Below are positions 20,451 through 31,871 of a DNA stretch of 64,000 nucleotides, in pieces. The DNA comes from Euglena gracilis (taxonomy: Eukaryota > Euglenida > Euglenophyceae > Euglenales). Positions within the stretch are counted from its first letter, which is position 1. Each line of letters starts with the position of its first letter. The notes below the pieces were generated by a model. That model saw only the letters and a list, made by a program, of their open reading frames with translations, ran no database searches and had not been told where the DNA came from. The stretch lies in NCBI GenBank assembly GCA_039621445.1, contig CP154954.1:71204150-71268149 (forward strand), read 5' to 3'. The translations under genes were made by a program, and so were the position numbers.

Positions 20451-20850
20451 GGGTGGGTTTTTAGAAACTTTTTCTGGGGGGGGAAGGGACAGCCACGGTT
20501 CGCCACGGTTGCTCTGCGCCGTCAGGTCATCCAGCTGTGGATGCGTCCAGTTCTTGTTCTTCAGCGACGCTCTTCTTCGTGTTGGCAATTGCATTTCTCA
20601 TTGAAGTCTTGAATATGTCAACAATTTTTGATTTGATATTCTCCACTAGCGTCACCTTCTGGATAATTCGATTGACTTCACTCTCTGAAGTTGAATTGCC
20701 GAGGTTCTTGAATTGAAGTTCCTTTCTTCTGGGTTGTCGAAGGGCAAATTAAGAATCAGCCAACTCCGGCGAAAAAAGGCACTACGCAGGGACTCCTAAC
20801 CCAACGCAGCAAACAATCAAAACAACACCGCCGGCGAGCAAGGCATGGCC
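20451..20850 (-). repeat. B1 5' leader and right ITR
   Basis: Homologous over about 350 bp to the right end of B2 (54345-54710): GCAGCCACGGTTCGCCAC, then CTTTCTTCTGGG, then CCAACTCCGGCGAAAAAA. Positions 20751-20850 are the reverse complement of the left ITR at 4849-4935. Confidence 0.7.
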
Positions 20851-20940
20851 TCACAAGGGCAAAGTGCGGAGCCCGAGGTGTCCCTTCCTCCCTTGTCGGT
20901 CTGTCTCGGGCTCCGCACTTTGACCTTGTGAGGCCAGATT
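20851..20940. repeat. Palindromic junction between B1 and B2
   Basis: CCTCACAAGGGCAAAGTGCG (from 20850) is repeated inverted as CGCACTTTGACCTTGTGAGG (ending near 20935), separated by GTGTCCCTTCCTCCCTTGTC. This is where the right end of B1 meets the left end of B2. B2 lacks the outer left ITR seen in B1. Confidence 0.6.
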
Positions 20941-20949
20941 GTGCACTGA

Positions 20950-21780
20950 AATAAAGGGGGCCAGGGCATTTTCCAGGGCACCTCGAGCACCAAGTCTCTG
21001 ATAGTGGGATTTAAAAGCCGCCGCCCCCCTCCACAGGCCAATTTCACAAACTTCTTAGGCATAAAGGCCCAAGTTTTTGAGTAAACCAACTCCTTCTCCT
21101 CCGGTGGAGTGGGCCCCCCACACCTGGGGGGTTATCCCTTTTTTTGGCCAAAAATTCTTTTGTGATAAAAGCAACGGTGTCTGTACTTATGGCCCTGAAG
21201 GGGGGTTTTAATGAAATCAGAAGGGGGCCCCCAGGTCTGACGAATGAACGTGTGGAAACCACATAAGACATCATTAAATGAAAGGGGCTTATTTGTGGAC
21301 ATTGGGGAATGCACACCACCCTCTCACTTGTGAAACATCTGGCCTTTACACTTAATTTTTATGTGGGGTGTCCTACCCAAAACACTGGTGGTTCGTTTTG
21401 ACTTGTGCCAAGTCAGAGGACCTTTGTAAACAGAGGATTCATGAGCAAAAAATCAGCTGGGTACGCAATGTACAAATACCAGTGGGCATAGGGGCCTTGG
21501 CCAGCCCCAGGATGATTGGGAGGGGATCCCAAAATGCCCCATACTTCTCCATATTTTGGTTCCAAAGCCTCTTGTAAGGGGTCGACAGGGTGTGGAATCT
21601 TAGCCCACCAAACCCAGGAATCAAACGCATTGCACTATACGCATTACGTGCTTGGGCCTTTGAAAATTGGAATAATTGTATTAAAGAGTCAGCCACTTGG
21701 TCTGTGGTGGCTTCAGGGGGGGCACCCCCATGTGTCCCAAAATTACCCACAGAAGTGCAAAAGCACTCTGGTAACGTTTA
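20950..21780 (-). pseudogene. DIRS tyrosine recombinase (B2), catalytic Arg lost
   Basis: Same protein as in B1 (ARNAYSAMRLIPGFGGLRF near 21650). The HSTRGAG motif has become HSTGGEG: the codon at 21100-21102 reads GGA on the minus strand where B1 has AGA. The nucleophile context SHYQRLGAR remains (about 20985). Frameshifts lie near 21130 and 21330. Loss of Arg II should abolish strand cleavage. Confidence 0.75.
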
Positions 21781-23387
21781 AACTGAGGTTTCTCCCCAGT
21801 AAATCGTCAATGGTTTTAACCTAAATTTGTTTACCGTCCAATATTTGCCTGAGCAAATCATGCAAAACAGGGGCCACCTGGGGGGTGGCATTTGTTCCCC
21901 CCTGCAATTGGTAAACATACCCTTGTAGGGGGTGATTTTCAAGCAGGGCTTCCTGGAACTTTCATTTTTATTAATTGGGGCCACCAGGTGGCTGAATCCC
22001 AGTAGGGGGTGACCATCAAAACTTTGGTCTGGGGAAACATTTTAAATTTATGAAATTTTGGAATTTTTGTTTTAACCATTGAAAAAGTTGGGGGTCTAAG
22101 GAGTAATCCTCCTTGTCCATTTCCCATCTGCTTATGGGGTCTGCCAGGCCTCCTTTTGAAGGCACCGAGTTGAGTTGGAGGTTTACTTGGTGCTCTATGC
22201 ACCATTTTTAAAATGGTCTTCGCATTGCGTTGAAAGGGTTTTTTCTCCCCCCCCTTTGGTCAGGTAATAGTAAATTACCTGGTTCTCTACGGACAACAAA
22301 ACTGTTTCCCCAGGTTTGCTCAAACTTTTCACAGTGCTGATTGCTGCACTGAGCTCCTTTACGTTTATGTGTAAAATGGAGTCTTACTAGTTCTCCTGTG
22401 TGGATGTCCAGCCTCCCTCAGGCATGGGTGCAGCTGTCTGAGCGTAATTCCCTGGTTGCATTTTGGGGGAAGGGTCTGCCGCAGTTGTCCAGTAGAATTG
22501 TTATTTCCCTCAATTGGGACTTGATTTCCTGGGAAATGGGGTGTTTTAGGTCCCAGGGGGCTGAGGACTTTGCCACCAAAAATTTTTCCAGGGTGTCCGC
22601 AAAAGCCCTCAAAAAGGGCAGGGCCATTGGATTGCATCTTATTTGACCCAAAATGGCAGCCAACTGCCATTTTGACATGTAACCTTTTTTTCACAATTTT
22701 TCCCAGTTCCTTTTTTGATGGTTTTGACTTTCTGATGGGGCACCTGTAACTTTCCTTCCTGGAAGTTTTGTTGAAAACCCATATGGGTTCACCACTTGTG
22801 TGTGCTGCAGGGTGGACTTTTTCACATTGATTTTGAACCCTGAATTCAGCAAATCTTTTACGACTCTGTTCAGGTGACTTTGCAAAATATTTTGGGTGGG
22901 TGCCACCAGTAAAATGTCGTCCAGGTAAATAAACACCTGGATGCCTCTTTTTGTCCACAGTTTTTCGAATGTTTTCATCACTGACATGAAAATTTGGGGC
23001 ATTACATTTAGCCCAAAGCAGCCTGTTTTAAATTCCCAGGTCTGCCCCCCTACCTGATGCTTCAAAAATGGCATTAGGCCTGGACTTAATGGAACATGAA
23101 AATAGGCATCTTTTAGGTCTATTTTTGCTGCCCGGTGGCCTGGAAAAATGTGCTGGATATGATCCGGTTTGAATGGTTTTACTTGAAACTGCTGATTTAT
23201 TTCTCTGTGGTCGCTGATCATTCTCCATTTTGTTGTTCCTCCTTCTGGTTTTGAACTTAGAAACCATGGGATTAAATGCTGGGTGTCTGAATCCGAAACT
23301 CGTTTTATTGATCCAGTCTTTTCTTAATCCAATAGGATTTTTTCTGCCTGGTTCAGGTCCAAGTTGGCTCTGGGTATTGGGTGGGTG
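21781..23387 (-). pseudogene. pol: DIRS RT-RNase H (B2), Dam-like segment deleted
   Basis: RT motifs: MISDHREINQQ, KIDLKDAYFHV, VFIYLDDILLVAP (about 22905-22935, complete). RNase H fragments lie at 22250-22460 (RSDSCTHA and after). In B1 about 185 bp between the RNase H tail and the NKN-type C-terminus encode the Dam-like segment DLFASPCNKK; here they are absent at about 22040-22045. The gene is cut at 23387 by the element at 23388-26493. Confidence 0.75.
23384..23387. other. Target site duplication GGTG (left)
   Basis: Repeated at 26494-26497. The empty site is visible in B1 near 8066-8080 (GGGTGGGTGGACAA). Confidence 0.65.
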
Positions 23388-23744
23388 TGAAACAGGGGCG
23401 GCGCCGGGGTGGTGGCTCTCTTCGCAATCCACACCTTTTCAGCCGCCCGAACCCGGGCCCCCTGTTTGGCTGGCTTCGGCTTCGCCTTGGGTTTTGCCTT
23501 CGCCTTGGGCTTAGCCTTCCCCCCCATTGGCAGGAAACTTCCACTTCAAATTTCCAAACTTCAACCACAGCACAAAACTTCAAATCTCCAAATCCTCAGT
23601 CAGTTCCATGGTCCAGATATATGCCACGGGGCCACGACCCATGGGCCAGCAATCAACTCATGAGATTTGACTGAACAGAAAAAACACAAATTACAATGTG
23701 CAGCGCGCGCACTCAGTCCTAATTTCGGCTTCAGGATGCGCACA
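23388..23744. repeat. LTR, left copy (357 bp)
   Basis: Pairs with 26103-26493. Differs by scattered substitutions and lacks a 34-bp internal duplication found in the right copy. Confidence 0.85.
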
Positions 23745-23814
23745 CTCCCCTCACCACGAAAATTGCTGGGCAATTTATAAATGACTCCCTGTGCAGCCTG
23801 AACCCACCCACCCC

Positions 23815-24110
23815 GGGTGTCGGAACTCGTCCAGGGGGGGGGTCCCGTTTATTTCCCCCCGGGGGTCGAAACTCGCCCCGGGGGGGGGGGGTCCCGTTTG
23901 TCCCCCCGGGGGGTCGAAACTCGCCCCGGGGGGGGTCCCGTTCGTCCCCCCCGGGGGGTCGAAACTTGCCCGGGGGGGGGGTCCCGTTCGTCCCCCCCGG
24001 GGGGTCGAAGTTCACCCCGGGAGGGTTCCGTTCTTCCCCCCCGGGGGGCCGAAACTCGCCCCCCGGGGGGGGGGGTCCCTTTCGTCCATCCCCCCCCCCG
24101 CCGTCGAAGT
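23815..24110. repeat. GTCGAAACTCGCC tandem repeats
   Basis: About seven units of 38-45 bp, each with GGGGGGTCGAAACTCGCCC between G and C runs. Homopolymer length is the main difference between units. Confidence 0.85.
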
Positions 24111-24159
24111 TCGGCGGGCGTGTGCCCCAGGGCCTTACACCACCAAAAATGCAAATGTT

Positions 24160-24900
24160 CCCCCCCCCCTCGTGGTCGAAACTCAGCGGGTGGGGGGCTC
24201 GGGCCCAAAGCTCTCCATGAATGGAATTCGAATGAAAATCTCTCCTCTCTTTGGTCCACTGATGGGGGCTCCAAACTGAACATCATTAGAAAGAGGCCCC
24301 CCCCCCCCCCGCGGTCGAAACTCAGCGGGTGAGGGGCCTGGGGTCGTGAACCCACAAAACTCTCGCACTCTCTCCGAAACTCAAAGCCTTCCACCCCCAG
24401 GGTCGAGACTCAGTGGGTCAAGGCTGAAAAACAAAGGCGATAAGGCAACGATCGTGGTCCAATGTCAAAATATGGAAATGTCCAGTGTCGAAACGTGAAC
24501 AGTCAAAACAAACCCACCACTCCCAGGGCAGGCCTCAAACATTACCACCATAGCATTACAGTCGAGGGGGAGGACTGGACACCCTCGACCATCAAACCAA
24601 CAATGTCACCGAGCCAGGCATCCCCTGGGGTCGTAACTCACCAGGGGTCAAAAACCGAAATGTACCCCCCCCCCACCTGGGGTCGAAACACACCAGATGG
24701 GTCATCTCATCTCATTCTGAAAACGGTAACGTACCCCCCCCACCTGGGTCGAAACACGCCAGATGGGTCATTTGTCACATTCAACATACGAAACATGTAC
24801 CCCCCCCACCTGGGGTCGAAACACACCAGATGGGTCATTTGTCACTCGAAAATCCCAAAAACCCGCATCACCCCCAAACTGGGGTCGTAACCCACCAGGA
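24160..24900. repeat. Diverged GGTCGAAAC repeats with CACCAGATGGGTCAT
   Basis: Further units spaced about 50-150 bp apart. Four (24677-24890) contain ACCTGGGGTCGAAACACACC followed by AGATGGGTCAT. Confidence 0.75.
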
Positions 24901-25792
24901 GGGGAACCCCAAAATGCAGGCCAACTCTAAACAGGAGGGCTGGCGGGGCGGACTCTTCGCCCGTTACCCGGGCCGCCTCTTCGGTTCGGCCACTCCCCGC
25001 TCTCACTCCCACCATTCCTGGTGGTGGAGCAGGCGGTCATTCCGCCTCTTTCGCTTATCCGTCTCCGTCAGCGGCCTCATCTCCGACAGCGCATCCCAGT
25101 GTCGAACTCGGGCTTCTCGCTCGTACCGCACGGCCAGTCGTCGAGACTCCGCTATGGACTCGTCCACTGCTGCCGGCGGAGCCTCCGCCCTCGGCGACGA
25201 TGCACTGCTTCCAGCTGGTCCTTCGGAGATGTCCCGGCCACCGCGATTGCCGACTGCCACTTATCCCACAGTGGCATCCCAGATCAGCCCAGCGAAAACC
25301 ATCACACTTCCGTCCTTCCCCAGGCGGGATTCCAATCACCGCCAGGACGGAGAACTCAGGGACCCCTGCGGCCGAAGCACAGCTGGGGGTTTGGATCACC
25401 ATCGGTACATCACCCAAATTGGAGAACTCAGGGCCCCCAGCGGCCGCAGCACGGCTGGCGGTTTGGATCTCCATTGCCCCAACGGCCGGAGCACTTTTGG
25501 GGTCTGTAGCTGCATGCCCAATGCTGTCCTCCTCGATGTCAGCATTCCCAATGCCGTCATCCACGATGTCGGCATGCCCCATGTAGTCATCCCCAATGTC
25601 GTCATGCGAAATGCTGCGCGTCCCCACAGCGGCCGAAGCTCTGCTGGGGGACCCTCTCTCGGCTGCCGAAGCACAGCCGGCTTTCTGAGTGGCAAAAACC
25701 CTGAGTGGTTGTACAGGGTCGGGTCGTGCCCCCATCATGTCCAACTTCAGCATGCATGGCCAGGGCATCATCCACCGCCCGCCCTGACCTGA
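24830..25792 (+). CDS. Hypothetical 320-codon frame in the non-autonomous element
   Basis: An open frame over a region with internal repeats. RSTAGGLD-type segments recur about every 60-70 bp (25370-25500), followed by NAV-rich periodic sequence. Several overlapping frames are also open here, so coding is doubtful. No domain recognised. Confidence 0.2.
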   Translation: MGHLSLENPKNPHHPQTGVVTHQEGNPKMQANSKQEGWRGGLFARYPGRLFGSATPRSHSHHSWWWSRRSFRLFRLSVSVSGLISDSASQCRTRASRSYRTASRRDSAMDSSTAAGGASALGDDALLPAGPSEMSRPPRLPTATYPTVASQISPAKTITLPSFPRRDSNHRQDGELRDPCGRSTAGGLDHHRYITQIGELRAPSGRSTAGGLDLHCPNGRSTFGVCSCMPNAVLLDVSIPNAVIHDVGMPHVVIPNVVMRNAARPHSGRSSAGGPSLGCRSTAGFLSGKNPEWLYRVGSCPHHVQLQHAWPGHHPPPALT

Positions 25793-26102
25793 CCGTCACT
25801 GCATGCACATCTCCGTCATCTACATCTCCAGTCAGGCCAGCCCCATGATGCACTCCATGTCCATGTGGGCCATCTGCAGCCTGCACCCCATGTGCACCTG
25901 ACGCAGCTGCAGCATGCACCCCATGTGCATCTGCGGCATCTGCAGCATGCACCCCATGTGCATCTGTGGCATGGCCCAAATGACCGGAATGTATATCTTG
26001 AACATGTTGACCATGTCCAGCTCCAGGATGTACCACTGGTGCATGCACCATCCAGCATGCTCCACTGCGTCATCCGTCGGGCCGTCACAGCTGAGTTGAT
26101 TG

Positions 26103-26493
26103 TGAAACAGGGGCGGCGCCGGGGTGGGGGCTCTCTTCGCAATGCACACCTTTTCAGCCGCCCGACCCCGGGCCCCCTGTTACCTTTTCAGCCGCCCGAC
26201 CCCGGGCCCCCTGTTTGGCTAGCTTCGGCTTCGCCTTGGGTTTTGCCTTCGCCTTGGGCTTTGCCTTCCCCCCCATTGGCAGGAAACTTCCACTTCAAAT
26301 TTACAAACTTCAACCACAGCACAAAGCTCAAATCTCCAAATCCTCAGTCAGTCCCATGGTCAAGATATATGCCACGGGGCCACGACCCATGGGCCCAGCA
26401 ATCAACTCATGAGGTTTGACTGAACAGAAAAAACACAAATTATAATGTGCAGCGCGCGCACTCATTCCTAATTTGAGCTTCAGGCTGCGCACA
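26103..26493. repeat. LTR, right copy (391 bp, with 34-bp tandem duplication)
   Basis: Identical in layout to 23388-23744 except that CCTTTTCAGCCGCCCGACCC and the 14 bases after it occur twice in tandem, accounting exactly for the 34-bp length difference. Confidence 0.85.
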
Positions 26494-26497
26494 GGTG
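26494..26497. other. Target site duplication GGTG (right)
   Basis: Pairs with 23384-23387. Confidence 0.65.
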
Positions 26498-27488
26498 GAC
26501 AACTTAGGGCGATTTACCCAGGGGGGTTGAGTTCCATTTTTATCAATTGAAATGTTGCTGGGGGGGGCATTTTTTGACCACCATTTTGGACTTTTCTGAA
26601 GTCTCTGGTACAGGGAGGTATATCCCCATTTTTCCTCCATGGAATTTATTTCCTGAATTAGATGCTTCTTTTGGGGCTGGGTGGGGGGTGTTGGACGTTT
26701 CACAGCCCCTAGAGCCCCTAGGGCCTGAGCCCTTGGAACAAGCAAATGTTCCTTGGGGGACGTGCATGCACTCTCCTCTCTTCTCACTCTCTCTCTCTCT
26801 CTCTCTCTGGAAGATCTTGTTGTTGGAATACATACCATAGGGCTTACTGCCCCTGTTTGGCCTATCTGGTCTGCTTGAAGTTGATGGGGTTGGTAGCCAT
26901 ACTATAGGGGGGCCTCTGAGTGTCCCCCCCTTCCTGTTGCCAGCTGGCCCCTCGGGGGCCATCTTCCTCCTGTGTCTGGGCAGGGGGCTTCCCATTTAAG
27001 TACAAAGCCCTTGCAGGGCTGTCCATTAGCTTCAGGGGGGCCTGTGAATGACCCCCCTGTGGCTTTTTTGTAATTTCTGATCTTCTTATTGAACTTTCTG
27101 GCCCCAGTGGCCTTGATGATAAAGGCCCCATTGGCCTGATTGGGTTCTGGGTCGCCATGCCCATTTGAAATCTTGAGGGGTTCTTGGGGACACACCCTTG
27201 ACCCCTTGGGGGTGGTGTGATTAAGAAAGGACGGGGACGGTGTGTCTGAACTTTTCTGCCCCTGCCATGTCCTGTGGGGTTCTGGGTGCTTGTGGCCACC
27301 TTGGCCTTTGTTACAGCGACTTTTGATGCTCATGGCCGGTTGTGCGGTCATGGCCTTTGTTGCCTTCATGGCCTGTGCGGTTTTGGCTGACACAGCCCCG
27401 CTTAAGTGCATTGTGTGTTTTGAATCGTTGACCCCCATTGCCCTGGTTCCAATGGCCGTAGTGGCCTGCTGGTTGTTGTCTCTGCCCC
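26498..27488 (-). pseudogene. gag: DIRS Gag-like protein (B2)
   Basis: Minus-strand, Gly/Pro-rich, colinear with the B1 gag (TPHPAP, FHGGKMG, MATQNP, SSRPLGPE, then GQGG, GHEG repeats). A CT microsatellite sits at about 26787-26806. Interrupted at 27488 by chromovirus C1; the next piece is 40844-40884. Confidence 0.6.
27485..27488. other. Target site duplication CCCC (left)
   Basis: Repeated at 40844-40847. The following A occurs on both sides, so the TSD could be CCCCA. Confidence 0.6.
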
Positions 27489-28126
27489 AGTTGGCGGACC
27501 GGCCGCTGCACCTTCCGTTGCCACTATTACAGCCTGCTGTATATAGCGAACCACTGCGCTAATTCAGCATTAAAATAGCGCAAACCGCACTCTAACTGTT
27601 CTGATGTTTTCACTGCAGGCTCCCTCTCTTTACCTATGGTTTTAATTCAAGATTGTGCCTGCTGAATCAAAACCAAGGTCAAATTATATCAATTTTCAAG
27701 GAATTTCAAGGGAATTCAAAGAAAGGCGCTGGAGCCAAGAAAGTGCAAAAGTTCAAGAAAGTCAAAAAAACCCAAGGGCGAAGCAAGCAAAAGATTACAA
27801 AAGATTGGATATCTGCTGGCGCAGGAGAGCAGTACAAGCCCAAAAGGTGTTGGTGCTGGGGTACCAGAAGCCTAGGGGAGGGTAACCAGGCCTTTTCCTA
27901 AACCCCCCCCCACTTCCGGAAGGGACGCCAAGCCGGACTCCCCCCTCCAACCACTCCCCAAAAAGGAGGGCCTTCGGTCCCCGGGAAAAAATCCTACGTG
28001 GGAAGGGGAGTATACCGAACCTACCCCTCTCCCCAGAGCCCATCGCGCCTACCCCCCACCCCGCCGGTACCTCCTCACGGACCCCCGGGAGTGAAGGCTG
28101 GGCAAAAACACAACAATCGGGAAACT
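27489..28126 (+). repeat. C1 5' LTR
   Basis: Starts AGTTGGCGGACC and ends GGGAAACT, giving inverted AGTT/AACT termini. A TATATA motif at 27540-27545 is a possible core promoter. Confidence 0.85.
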
Positions 28127-28137
28127 GGTAGCAGAGG
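28126..28137 (+). promoter_or_regulatory. C1 primer-binding site, initiator tRNA-Met
   Basis: TGGTAGCAGAGG is the exact complement of the last 12 nt of animal-type initiator tRNA-Met (..CCUCUGCUACCA), directly at the end of the 5' LTR. Confidence 0.85.
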
Positions 28138-28182
28138 TTTTTTACAGAACAAAATTTCCTGGGAACAAACCACACCGACAAG

Positions 28183-31100
28183 ATGGATCCGGCTCCCCAG
28201 GCTCACCCCGCCCCGGTGGTGAGTGTCCCCCACCATGGGACTCCCCAAAATGAAAAAGACCGCCCCATACCCAATCCCAATCCCCCGCACACGCATGCCG
28301 CTGCTCAATCCCCCTCAGCGTGCACAGCAGAAAAAGAATCCCCCATTTCCCGACCTAGCCCCGCTGAAGAAAAGGCGATAAGCCCAAACCCCCAGCTCCC
28401 ATTCCCACTCCAGCTCACATTTCCCATCCTGTCCTCCCCATCCCCACCCTCGTACCTGTCCCAGTCCCTGCGCACCACCCCAGCAGCCACGCCGTCCCAG
28501 GGGGGGTCCGCGGCGGCGTCTGCGGCGGCGTTCGCGCTGGTGCCGCTCCAGCTGCCGGAGTTCCGGCTGGAGTCCCCGCGGGACGCCACGCCGCTGCGGG
28601 CCTGCTTCCCGCTGCTGGCCGCGGCGGGGGCGCTGTTCTCCCCCACCACCACCCCCAGAGGGAGCCGCAAGGGGGATCAAAGGGTGTGGGGGGAACGAAC
28701 CCCCTTTTCTGAAGCCTCGTCGTCCCACCGGCCGCTCAAGATGCCAAGGATCCTGGAGGAGATGGACGAGGACGCGGCAGAGGTCGAGTATGACGTGGCA
28801 GAGGAGACGTACGAGCAGACCATCGAGATGTACAACGAGGCTGAGCCCGCAGGCGAGAGATACGAGGAAGATATGGCCCCCGAGATGTACCAGGAGGAGA
28901 TGGGTGCCGGGGATGAAATACCGGTGCAAGACCAGCCCATGCAGGATGAGTATCACGGGGTGTAGGAAGAGGTGGCGGTGTGGCTGACGAGCCGCATCGA
29001 TGCCGTGGGCGCCCAAGTCCGCGGCGTGGAGGCGAGTCTCGGGCAGGTGGTGGCCCAGCTCGACCTCTTGGGCAACCGCACCCGGGAGATGTGGGATGAC
29101 TGGCCCACCGTGGCACTGGAGGAGATGGACAAGGAGAACAAGGCCACGAAGGAGGCGTCCGCGGCGGCCTATCGGCAAGTGGCGGAGGGGCAAGGCAAGG
29201 TCATCGCGCAATTCATGGAGACCATCCAAGCCCAGCACGGACGGCTCGAGGGCCAAGTGGCGCAAGCCAAGGCGGCCGCTCGAAAGGCGGCAGATGAGGC
29301 GGCCCAAGCAATGTCCGCCGTGCAGGCCGAGCACCGATGCCGCGAGGCAGAGGTGCAAGGCTTGACGGCGATGGTGCGTGCCGGCCCCGGCGAGGGTGCA
29401 GTCCGGGTGGTGGACCCGGAAACGGCAGTGGAGGTGGCCCGTCTCCGGGGAACCATGGTGACTCGGGAGGAGCTCGCCACGGTGGTGCGGCAGATGGAGG
29501 AGCGACTACAGCGGATGGAGCTCAATTCCAAGACCGAGATCCCGGCGTTGCAGGTGCAGTATTTCAACAAGCTGGCCGATCGGATTTCTGTGGAGTTGTA
29601 GGGCAAGTGCAGGGTGTACTTGGAGAAGGCCCTCCGGGAGGTGGACCAAGTGGTGACGGCGCTGTTCAGGGAGATACAGATGGCGAAGGAGGAGGTCAAG
29701 CAGTGGTCTGTCAAGATGTCCGGTCTCCGCCCGGCCGGGGGACCCCCGGTGTCCGCGGCGGCTCAGACCACGCCGCCAACCGGAGGGGCAGCCGATCCCT
29801 ACCTAACCGCCCCCCAGCCTGCATCGGCGGGGGCGGCCCGAGCCCCGGCTGAGCGGTCCTCATCGTCAACCACCGCGCGCCCGGCAAGGGAGGGGATATC
29901 CAGGCCGCAATCCGCGTATGCATTCCCCCGGCGACCAAGCACCGCAGTCGTCCGAGCAGAGCCGCTGTCCGTGTCCCAGCGCTAACCGTCGTCCTCCGCG
30001 GTCCAGCGTGCACCGTCCCATCCGCAGCCGTCCTGCACGCAAGTGCACCAGTCCGCGCTGTCGTCGCATCCGTCTGCACCGGCATCGCGACCCGCCAGCA
30101 CCGCCGCCCCACCAGCGCACCGAGCAGCGCAGCATCCGGCATCACACCCGCAAGCCGCGACCGCCGCCATGTCCAAGCCGTCAGCACCGGTTCCGGTGCC
30201 GGTGGCTGCTGCCCAGTCTGTCCGAGTCCAAGTCCGACCCGTCTCCCAAGTCTCCGTGCCCGTGTCAAGCCAGCCGCTGGGTGCCGAAGGCACCGAACCG
30301 CAGTGTGCCGAAGGCACGGTGTACCAGCAAGCCATTCATCCCAACCCATCACACGCCATGCATCAGACACCCGCGGTGGCGTTCGCCACCGGGATGTCTC
30401 CCCAGCCAGCCGTGCAGCCATCAGCCCACCCTGCCAGCGGGCCCCCGCCGGTGGTGCAGTCCGCGGTGCCGGCTGCGACTGCGGCCACACCGGCCGACCC
30501 AGCCAACCCGCCCACGTCGCGGCTCCGACCGGAGCTACGGCTCGTGCGATCCCGCCCGGTGCCGACGAATGCAGCACCGATGCTCCTCATGCGTGCAGGG
30601 GCGAGCGTGCCCGCACCTGTGAGGGGAACCGCCATCCGAGAAGTCCAAGCAACCACCCTGCCGCTGGGGGCTCCCCAGCTGCAGATCCTGCCACCGCACC
30701 TCCTGGATGCGCTCAGGGGGAGGCATCCGGGCCGGTTCTCGGGTAACGCCGAGGACTGGCCCCAATGGAGGCGGCGGTGGCTCCCCTACCTCCCTAGTTG
30801 GAGGGGATGGTCCCCCTCCTCAGCGAGGCGCAGCGGGTGGCGCTGCTGCGGAGTACGGTGGACGAGGCGACGGCGTTGCACGTCGACCTGATGGTTGAGA
30901 CCTACCCCGAGATGCCGTTCGAGGAGCTGTGGGCGAGGCTGGACCTGGAGCTGGGTGGAGACGACCGAGAAGCACTAAGAAGGAAGCTCCGTCACCTCAA
31001 GGTGGTGACGCGGGGCAAGCTGACGGAGCGAGAGTGGCGGGAGTACTTCGCCAACGCCAAGGCGCTGGCGATGCAGATCGGGGACATGACGGACGTGGAG

Positions 31101-31871
31101 CTAGCCCGCCTGGTGGTGGATCAGCTGGGCCAGCCATGGAGGAAGCGGCTGGCCCATGAGGAGGATCGGCGCCGTGACCATGCGGCGCTGGTCCTGGAAG
31201 GCCTACCGGAGGATGTGACGGTGGCGGAGGCGACGGAGATAGTGGTGGAGGAGACGGGTGTCGTGCCGAAGAAGGTGGATCACCAAGGCAGAAGAATCAA
31301 GGTGGTCCCGGCGGAGGATGACCACCGGGCAGCCATCAAGGCGGTGTACGACCGGCAGAAGCTGTCTGGTGGAGCCATTGTCCGGGTGGCACCGGACACC
31401 GTGGAGTTCACCGCCACCCAAGTCAACGACCTCATGGTGCGGTGGCTGAGGGTGGACCAGCAGGCCGCCACCATGGGCGACCCTGAGCCGGCCCACCGCA
31501 AACCGGCGGCACCCACAAGATGGCAGCGGGAAGTGGATGTCGAAGATGAAGATGACGAGACCGACACCAAGGCCAATCAAGGAGTCCAGAAGGAGTCCAA
31601 CATCAAGGAAGTGAAGAAGGAAGCGGTGAAGAAAGAAAAGGAAGGAGAAGCGAAGAAGGTGGACGAGACCAAGGACTCCAACGATACCCAAGGCTGGGCT
31701 GGCCGAGGCAAAGGCAACCAGCAGCCGTGGAATGAAGGATGGACCGGCAAAGGTGAAGGCAAGGGTAAAGATGGTAGAAAAGGCAAAGGCAAGGGTAAGG
31801 GGAAAGGCAAAGGCGGTGAGAAGGGTTCTGGCAAAGGGGAAGCGGCCGGGACGACATCGACGCAGCAATGA
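28183..31871 (+). pseudogene. gag: C1 Gag region
   Basis: Starts at the first ATG, 57 bp after the LTR. Pro-rich N-terminus, an acidic segment (about 28740-28960), an Ala/Gln/Glu-rich coiled coil (28966-29600), a long Pro/Ala/Ser linker, then a capsid-like part (30720-31500: GRFSGNAEDWPQWRRRW, LLSEAQRVALLRS, WREYFANAKAL). It ends in a very basic GKGKGKGKG tail in place of a zinc knuckle. The frame is kept through stops at 28963 (TAG), 29599 (TAG) and 29983 (TAA), and shifts once near 30790. The 31869 TGA ends the segment, but the next domains continue in the same frame. Confidence 0.7.

Larger units (their letters stand above)
4849..20850 (-). mobile_element. DIRS-like YR retrotransposon, copy B1 (split by two insertions)
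   Basis: Minus-strand DIRS element of a second family. Its own sequence lies in 4849-8474, 18212-18898 and 20451-20850. The gag gene is cut by the LTR element at 8475-18211, and the 5' leader by the element at 18899-20450. Terminal inverted repeats are at 4849-4935 (or 5147-5235) and 20751-20850. Gene order on the minus strand is Gag-like, RT, RNase H, Dam-like, YR. The RT has lost its catalytic box (see the RT entry), so the copy is dead as an autonomous element. Confidence 0.8.
23388..26493 (-). mobile_element. Non-autonomous LTR element (LARD/TRIM-like), 3.1 kb
   Basis: Terminal repeats start TGAAACAGG and end GCGCACA. A minus-strand purine tract GAGGGGAG abuts the left LTR (23745-23752), suggesting minus orientation. 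The internal 2.36 kb holds only G/C-rich tandem repeats and no pol. It interrupts the RT N-terminal region of DIRS B2; excision at the 4-bp TSD restores the B1-like sequence. Confidence 0.75.

Noticed and set aside
23815-24900. GGTCGAAAC motifs as tRNA B-box promoters or SINE tRNA heads
   Set aside because: They resemble GGTTCGANNCC only in part, lack an A box at the right distance and recur as a simple tandem array.
28315-31868. Long minus-strand frames antisense to C1 gag
   Set aside because: Shadows of a GC-rich coding region; no motif, no start context.
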